From: DASTDY01 sp035478375
GTDB taxonomy: Bacteria; Patescibacteriota; Saccharimonadia; Saccharimonadales; EFPC-124
Reading direction: 5' to 3'
Length of the DNA: 15,743 nucleotides
Assembly (NCBI GenBank): GCA_035478375.1
Contig: DATIJQ010000046.1
Span: 1-15,743, forward strand
Shown here: positions 12,724-15,743 of the stretch, one piece after another
Layout of the letters: each line of letters opens with the position of its first letter
How positions within the stretch are numbered: the first letter of the stretch is position 1
Made by a program: the position numbers and the translations under genes
The notes under the pieces: generated by a model
What the model was told of the DNA's origin: nothing
The model's database searches: none
What the model saw: the letters and a program-made list of their open reading frames with translations, nothing else

Positions 12724-13386
12724 TCATTCACCGGCATCGCGGGGCACGACCTTTGCTTTGCACAGTACAAGCGCGCCGCGGATCATTGAAGAGAGTTGAC
12801 GACTGTTAGGCAACGGGTCGTCAAAGCCCTCTTTACGCAACAGTTGTTCACGACCTTGATTACCAGTTCTACTGAGTAGTAGTAACAACTCCTGCGTTTT
12901 TGCGCCCTTGCAGGCGACAAGCGCTGAGTAAAACCAGTAGGTGCGGAGAATGTACCGCGCCTTGATTGTATCAAAGAGCTCGTCGATCACCTCAGGCGAC
13001 AACTCCAACACTTGCAGTTTTCCGTACACGTAGTCGGCATACTCCAAAACAAACAGTGAGTAGACCTTGTACGGCTCAAAAGCGTTGGTGTCACTCCGCA
13101 CTTCGCACTCATACAAAAGTGCTCCTTCAAAGCTGGGATCTTTGCGTTTGGGACCTTCCGGCGTGTCGACGGTTTGCGTGCCAACACGCTCTGGCGTCGG
13201 CAACCAATCGGACTCGAACGCTCGAGCGATACGTGTAATTGTGTAGGTGCAGGCACTACCGTCTTCCCCTTGCCAAGTAAGGGCGATCTCGATACCCTCG
13301 CCGTAGGCACACTGGTAAACGTCTATGTCGTCAGGGTGTTCGCCGCTTATTGTAACTGCCCAGGTAAGCGCAGCCTCTTTTTTCAC
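12724..13386 (-). CDS. Unidentified 220-aa protein
   Basis: I do not recognise this protein. It is soluble, with no signal peptide or TM. The first half is probably beta-rich (LTWAVTISGEH, IEIALTWQGEDG, CTYTITRIARAF) and the second half helical (LELSPEVIDELFDTIKARYILRTYWFYSALVA, then KTQELLLLLSRTGNQGREQLLRKEG). This suggests a two-domain protein with an N-terminal beta domain. The start is GTG 13386, with AGGAGG (13396-13391) 4 nt upstream, a very strong ribosome site. Glu codons are about 13 GAG to 7 GAA, against 1 to 16 in the AlkA gene, so codon use differs clearly from the neighbours. An extended -10 promoter lies upstream and a strong terminator downstream, making it a single-gene unit. 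Confidence 0.75.
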   Translation of the reverse strand: MKKEAALTWAVTISGEHPDDIDVYQCAYGEGIEIALTWQGEDGSACTYTITRIARAFESDWLPTPERVGTQTVDTPEGPKRKDPSFEGALLYECEVRSDTNAFEPYKVYSLFVLEYADYVYGKLQVLELSPEVIDELFDTIKARYILRTYWFYSALVACKGAKTQELLLLLSRTGNQGREQLLRKEGFDDPLPNSRQLSSMIRGALVLCKAKVVPRDAGE

Positions 13387-13425
13387 GTACCCTCCTAAAG
13401 TCAGGCGTGTCTATGTGCTACGTCT

Positions 13426-13434
13426 ATAATACCA
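13426..13434 (-). promoter_or_regulatory. Extended -10 promoter of the 220-aa gene
   Basis: TGG plus TATTAT on the minus strand is an extended -10, with the start expected near 13419. The leader of about 33 nt carries the AGGAGG site. No -35 is visible; a terminator hairpin for the upstream gene occupies that place. Confidence 0.5.
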
Positions 13435-13466
13435 AAAGGAAGCTCCGCCGGCATGGCAGAGCTCCC
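13433..13466 (-). terminator. Terminator of the one-TM protein gene
   Basis: On the minus strand GGGAGCTC pairs with GAGCTTCC (one U-G pair) and an inner GCC pairs with GGC around a 5-nt loop, with a single mismatch between the two stem parts. A TTTT run follows. It ends immediately before the next promoter. Confidence 0.6.
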
Positions 13467-13504
13467 TTACGGAATGCTCAAAAGCGGGCGGAGGAGTGCG
13501 CGGA

Positions 13505-13720
13505 CTACCGCGCGTCGTCAACAACAAGTATTTGCGGGGGAGCTGGCGGCACGGTATGTTGCGGGGGAATCTGGCTTGGCACCGTACCCGTTGCGTATAG
13601 GGCAAAGCCAGCGACGCTGACGATCATTATGCCTATCGCACCCATGTACAACATAAGAGCAGCTTCGCCGTGGCGGCACACCATTTGGCGCCACGCATAC
13701 TTGATGTTTGAAGAGATCAT
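13505..13720 (-). CDS. Small one-TM protein with Pro-rich tail
   Basis: This 71-aa protein has a basic cytosolic N-terminus (MISSNIKYAWRQMVCRHGEA), one TM helix (about 22-44: LMLYMGAIGIMIVSVAGFALYA) and a proline-rich tail (TVPSQIPPQHTVPPAPPQ) ending in ILVVDDAR. I do not recognise a family. The start is uncertain. ATG 13720 is chosen, with only a weak AAAG upstream; in-frame TTG 13750 is possible. A good promoter (TTGACT-N18-CATAAT) and a terminator frame the gene, which supports it being real. It may act as a membrane anchor or small regulator, but nothing in the sequence says which. Confidence 0.5.
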   Translation of the reverse strand: MISSNIKYAWRQMVCRHGEAALMLYMGAIGIMIVSVAGFALYATGTVPSQIPPQHTVPPAPPQILVVDDAR

Positions 13721-13764
13721 GCGACATATCTTTCGAGTCGTCCAGCACAATCTGACAGCAATGA

Positions 13765-13794
13765 ATTATGCACCCGGCAGCCTCACTAAGTCAA
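13765..13794 (-). promoter_or_regulatory. Promoter of the one-TM protein gene
   Basis: On the minus strand TTGACT (13794-13789), an 18-bp spacer and CATAAT (13770-13765) each match consensus at five of six bases. The start is expected near 13758. Confidence 0.55.
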
Positions 13795-13829
13795 GGCCAC
13801 TAGCTAAATAAAAAGTGTGTAGTATTTAT

Positions 13830-13858
13830 TTGACACGTTACATGCATTAATATAGTAT
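13830..13858 (+). promoter_or_regulatory. Promoter of the MarR-AlkA-SRPBCC operon
   Basis: TTGACA (13830-13835) is a perfect -35 box. TAGTAT (13853-13858) follows at 17 bp; TATAGT (13851-13856) at 15 bp is an alternative -10. Both overlap the inverted repeat at 13846-13872. Confidence 0.65.
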
Positions 13859-13872
13859 GTGTACATATTAAT
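13846..13872. promoter_or_regulatory. Candidate operator of the second MarR protein
   Basis: ATTAATAT (13846-13853) and ATATTAAT (13865-13872) are perfect inverted arms with an 11-bp centre. They cover the -10 box and transcription start and end 1 bp before AGGAG. A dimer bound here would block transcription of its own gene and of the two genes behind it. Confidence 0.65.
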
Positions 13873-13886
13873 AGGAGCTCTTTGCT

Positions 13887-14306
13887 GTGCTTTCGTCACC
13901 AAATATAGGTTATTTACTTGCCCAAAGTGCTCACGATTGGCGCGTGCAAGTCGCCGCCAGTCTGCGACCATTCGGCATTACGCCGCCGCAATTTTTTATG
14001 ATGATGTCGATTTACCAACACCAACTGCACGAACCACAGCTAGCAACTCAAAAACAAGCTGCTGCGCACACGGCAATGGACCTTACTGTTGCCTCGCAAG
14101 TCGTGCGCAAATTAATTGGCATGGACTTAGCCAAGCGCGACATTCATCCCAAAGACAGTCGCGCCTATGTTTTATCGCTCACTCAAAAAGGCATGGATTT
14201 GGCCGACAAAAGCAGCGCCGCAGTACGCGCCGTAAACGACCGTTTTTTTGCGCCAGCTAACGTCGTCGCCCTTAGCCACGAATTACAAAAATTAGTAAAG
14301 GACTAA
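13887..14306 (+). CDS. MarR-family transcriptional regulator (second)
   Basis: This 139-aa winged-helix protein has helices around LLAQSAHDWRVQVAASLRPFGITPPQFFMMMSIY (10-43), a recognition helix region ATQKQAAAHTAMDLTVASQVVRKL (53-76) and the wing HPKDSRAYVLSLTQKG (87-102) with the D-x-R pair. The start is GTG 13887, with AGGAG 9 nt upstream. It is the first gene of an operon with an AlkA-like glycosylase (2-nt gap) and an SRPBCC protein. A perfect inverted repeat over its promoter points to autorepression. The inducing ligand is unknown; linkage to base-damage repair suggests an electrophile or alkylating stress (inference). Confidence 0.88.
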   Translation: MLSSPNIGYLLAQSAHDWRVQVAASLRPFGITPPQFFMMMSIYQHQLHEPQLATQKQAAAHTAMDLTVASQVVRKLIGMDLAKRDIHPKDSRAYVLSLTQKGMDLADKSSAAVRAVNDRFFAPANVVALSHELQKLVKD

Positions 14307-14308
14307 GT

Positions 14309-15205
14309 ATGGATTTTACGTTCAAACCCAAAGGTCCGTTTGATCTACTGTACCAAAACCAATATTTTAACGGCTGGCCAACGCTTAAAAGTGATCCGGC
14401 GACCGTTGTTATGGCGTTCCCCATTGAAGATGGTTGGCGTGGGTCGGCGGCAGTTACATTAAAACAGCGTAGCGATGGCACGTTAGACGTGCGCGTTTAC
14501 GCCAAAACCGACCACGCGACCGCCAAAAACCAAGCCTTAGCGGCAATGTCAGCAGACGAAGACGCCACGGACTGGCCAAAAGTCGGCGAACGCGACCCAT
14601 TTATAAAAGAACTACAGCAAAAATACAACTACATGCGGCCAACAAAGTTCCACTCGCCGTACGAAGCAGCCATGGGGTTGTTAATTGGCCACCGCATTAC
14701 GGTGCGGCAATCGCGCGCAATTCGCGCCCAAATGGCCGAAACAATTGGCGAAAAATTCGAAGTTGCTGGTGAATCTTTTTATGCTTTCCCAACGCCCCAA
14801 AAATTACTGCAGTTAAAGGAATGGAAGGGCCTCAACGACATTAAAATACAGCGTTTGCATGCCGCCGCCCAGGCCGCACTCGGTGGCATGCTGACCTCTG
14901 ATTATTTACATGGCCTTAGTGAAGAAGAGGCCTTAAACCAACTCGAAACTTTGCCCGGCGTCGGTCCCTTCTTCTCGCAAGGCATTCTGTATCGCGGCGC
15001 CGGTCTATCCGACGGTTTTACGCACGACGATCTGACGTACCACGCCATAAAACAAGCCTATAATTTAGGCCACGATCCAACCCAGCAAGAAGTGCTAGCC
15101 ATTGCCGAAAAATGGCGGCCCTTCCGTATGTGGGTCATTGTGCTGATGCACGTGTGGGTCTACGAAACCGGTAACTTACCAAAGCGTACATTTAGCAAAA
15201 AATAA
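14309..15205 (+). CDS. AlkA-like DNA-3-methyladenine glycosylase (HhH-GPD)
   Basis: This 298-aa base-excision enzyme would cut damaged (alkylated) bases from DNA. An N-terminal alpha/beta region (1-105) is followed by the HhH-GPD helical domain (about 114-285). The helix-hairpin-helix is LETLPGVGPFFSQGIL (212-227), and the catalytic Asp is expected at the Asp240-Asp241 pair in HDDLTYHAIKQAY, matching the DDYLIKQ region of E. coli AlkA. WRPFRMW (269-275) matches the AlkA W-x-P-W-R end block. AAAGGA lies 6 nt before ATG 14309. The N-terminal part differs from E. coli AlkA, so substrate range is open. The gene shares a MarR-controlled operon, which suggests inducible expression. Confidence 0.88.
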   Translation: MDFTFKPKGPFDLLYQNQYFNGWPTLKSDPATVVMAFPIEDGWRGSAAVTLKQRSDGTLDVRVYAKTDHATAKNQALAAMSADEDATDWPKVGERDPFIKELQQKYNYMRPTKFHSPYEAAMGLLIGHRITVRQSRAIRAQMAETIGEKFEVAGESFYAFPTPQKLLQLKEWKGLNDIKIQRLHAAAQAALGGMLTSDYLHGLSEEEALNQLETLPGVGPFFSQGILYRGAGLSDGFTHDDLTYHAIKQAYNLGHDPTQQEVLAIAEKWRPFRMWVIVLMHVWVYETGNLPKRTFSKK

Positions 15206-15214
15206 GGAGATATC

Positions 15215-15637
15215 ATGAAAATCACAGCCGAAACTACAATTACTGGCGATGTAAACATCATTTGGGATATTGTTACCGATGTTAAAAACTGGCCAGTTTG
15301 GGACCCGCACGAAGAAGGCGCACGGCTCGATGGCCCATTCGCCCAAGGCACCAAGGGTTGGTCAAAACCAAAAGGTGGCCCGCCCGCCGACTGGGTTATT
15401 ACCAAAGTTATTGACCACAATTTTTGGGCATCCGAAAGTCCAATGCCCGGGGGTAAAATCAGTGGCGAAAACACCTTTGAACCACTCGCCAATGGCCAAG
15501 TAAAACTCACCAAAACTGTGACTGTTAGCGGACCGCTCGTGCCATTATTTTGGCTGTACTTTGGGCGGATGATTAAGCGCGACTTTTTTGCCACCTGGGC
15601 GGCGCTCGAACGGGAAGTTGCAAAGCGCAACAAATAG
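15215..15637 (+). CDS. SRPBCC (polyketide cyclase/START-like) protein
   Basis: This 140-aa protein has the SRPBCC layout: a first strand ITAETTITGDVNIIWDIVTDVKNWPVWDP (3-31) with the typical Trp-x-x-Trp-D-P turn, a beta sheet with ADWVITKVIDHNFWASES, and a long C-terminal helix IKRDFFATWAALEREVAKRNK. These folds hold a hydrophobic ligand in a deep cavity. AGGAG lies 5 nt before ATG 15215 and overlaps the end of the glycosylase gene (stop 15203-15205), so the two are coupled. A role in binding the same toxic compound sensed by the MarR protein is conceivable but only inferred from the operon. Confidence 0.85.
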   Translation: MKITAETTITGDVNIIWDIVTDVKNWPVWDPHEEGARLDGPFAQGTKGWSKPKGGPPADWVITKVIDHNFWASESPMPGGKISGENTFEPLANGQVKLTKTVTVSGPLVPLFWLYFGRMIKRDFFATWAALEREVAKRNK

Positions 15638-15683
15638 GTCAGTCACCAAAATCTACGAACACGTCGCAGTTTTAGGGGACCGC

Positions 15684-15732
15684 GGGACGGCCGCGAAGTG
15701 GGCGCGTGTTGCGCCGCACTTGCGGTCGTCCC
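15684..15732 (+). terminator. Long GC-rich hairpin after the operon
   Basis: GGGACGGCCGC-G-AAGTG-GGCGC pairs with GCGCC-G-CACTT-GCGGTCGTCCC around the loop GTGTT, giving 21 pairs (one G-U) with two single-base bulges. Outside it GAC (15678-15680) can pair with GTC (15736-15738). It lies 46 nt after the SRPBCC stop. No T-tract is visible before the window ends at 15743, so terminator, structured RNA and inverted-repeat element all remain possible. Confidence 0.45.
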
Positions 15733-15743
15733 GGAGTCTGTCA

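Noticed and set aside
13407..13811. Plus-strand open frame of 134 codons antisense to the one-TM protein.
   Set aside because: Its composition is that of a shadow frame (Ala/Arg-rich, no hydrophobic core pattern). It has no ribosome site and crosses a promoter and a terminator of the other strand.
13806..13831. AAATAAA...TTTATTT inverted repeat upstream of the second MarR promoter.
   Set aside because: The arms are pure A/T in an AT-rich stretch and could easily occur by chance. The repeat at 13846-13872 is better placed.

Overview
The window looks like a chromosome segment of a Patescibacteria (CPR) bacterium, possibly a Saccharibacteria-like lineage. The best evidence is a type IV pilin-like protein at 10348-10815, whose post-helix segment (residues NPSKNLGDTRNAQRQ) and compact head match CPR pseudopilins. 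Short genes, tight packing and small stand-alone regulators agree with this. TGA is used as a normal stop codon (for example by the sigma factor gene and the second MFS gene), which argues against Gracilibacteria/SR1. The lineage is inferred; no rRNA or marker gene is present.

Left part (1-6265). The 3' end of an HD-family hydrolase comes first. A MarR regulator follows, divergent from a 14-TM DHA2 drug-efflux pump, with overlapping divergent promoters and a TTGA-N5-TCAA operator candidate between them. On the minus strand a tightly coupled set (DUF1761 membrane protein, second DHA2 pump, dihydropteroate synthase) is joined by two ATGA overlaps. Upstream of it lies a DUF4868/KwaB-like protein. 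Divergent to that is a 67-residue Cys/His protein made of three H-x-H...C...C repeats.

Middle (6266-12720). A membrane-anchored spermidine-synthase-like protein (minus) and an ABC half-transporter (plus) diverge from a region holding a 29-bp inverted repeat. The transporter converges on a PAP2 phosphatase, and the two genes share a CTAG that gives both stop codons. Next come a pilin-like gene with a structured leader, an unidentified 114-aa protein behind a perfect 11-bp inverted repeat, and an ECF sigma factor coupled by ATGA to a membrane protein that is probably its anti-sigma factor. A strong bidirectional terminator closes this block.

Right part (12724-15743). An unidentified 220-aa protein and a 71-aa one-TM protein lie on the minus strand. 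A MarR-AlkA-SRPBCC operon lies on the plus strand, with a clear operator-like inverted repeat at its promoter. The window ends in a very GC-rich long hairpin.

Two general patterns stand out. Several genes have a -10 box about 6 nt before the ATG and no Shine-Dalgarno, which suggests leaderless mRNAs. Two unidentified genes (10926-11270 and 12724-13386) instead have strong Shine-Dalgarno sequences, TTG/GTG starts and GAG-rich codon use unlike their neighbours, which suggests a different origin.
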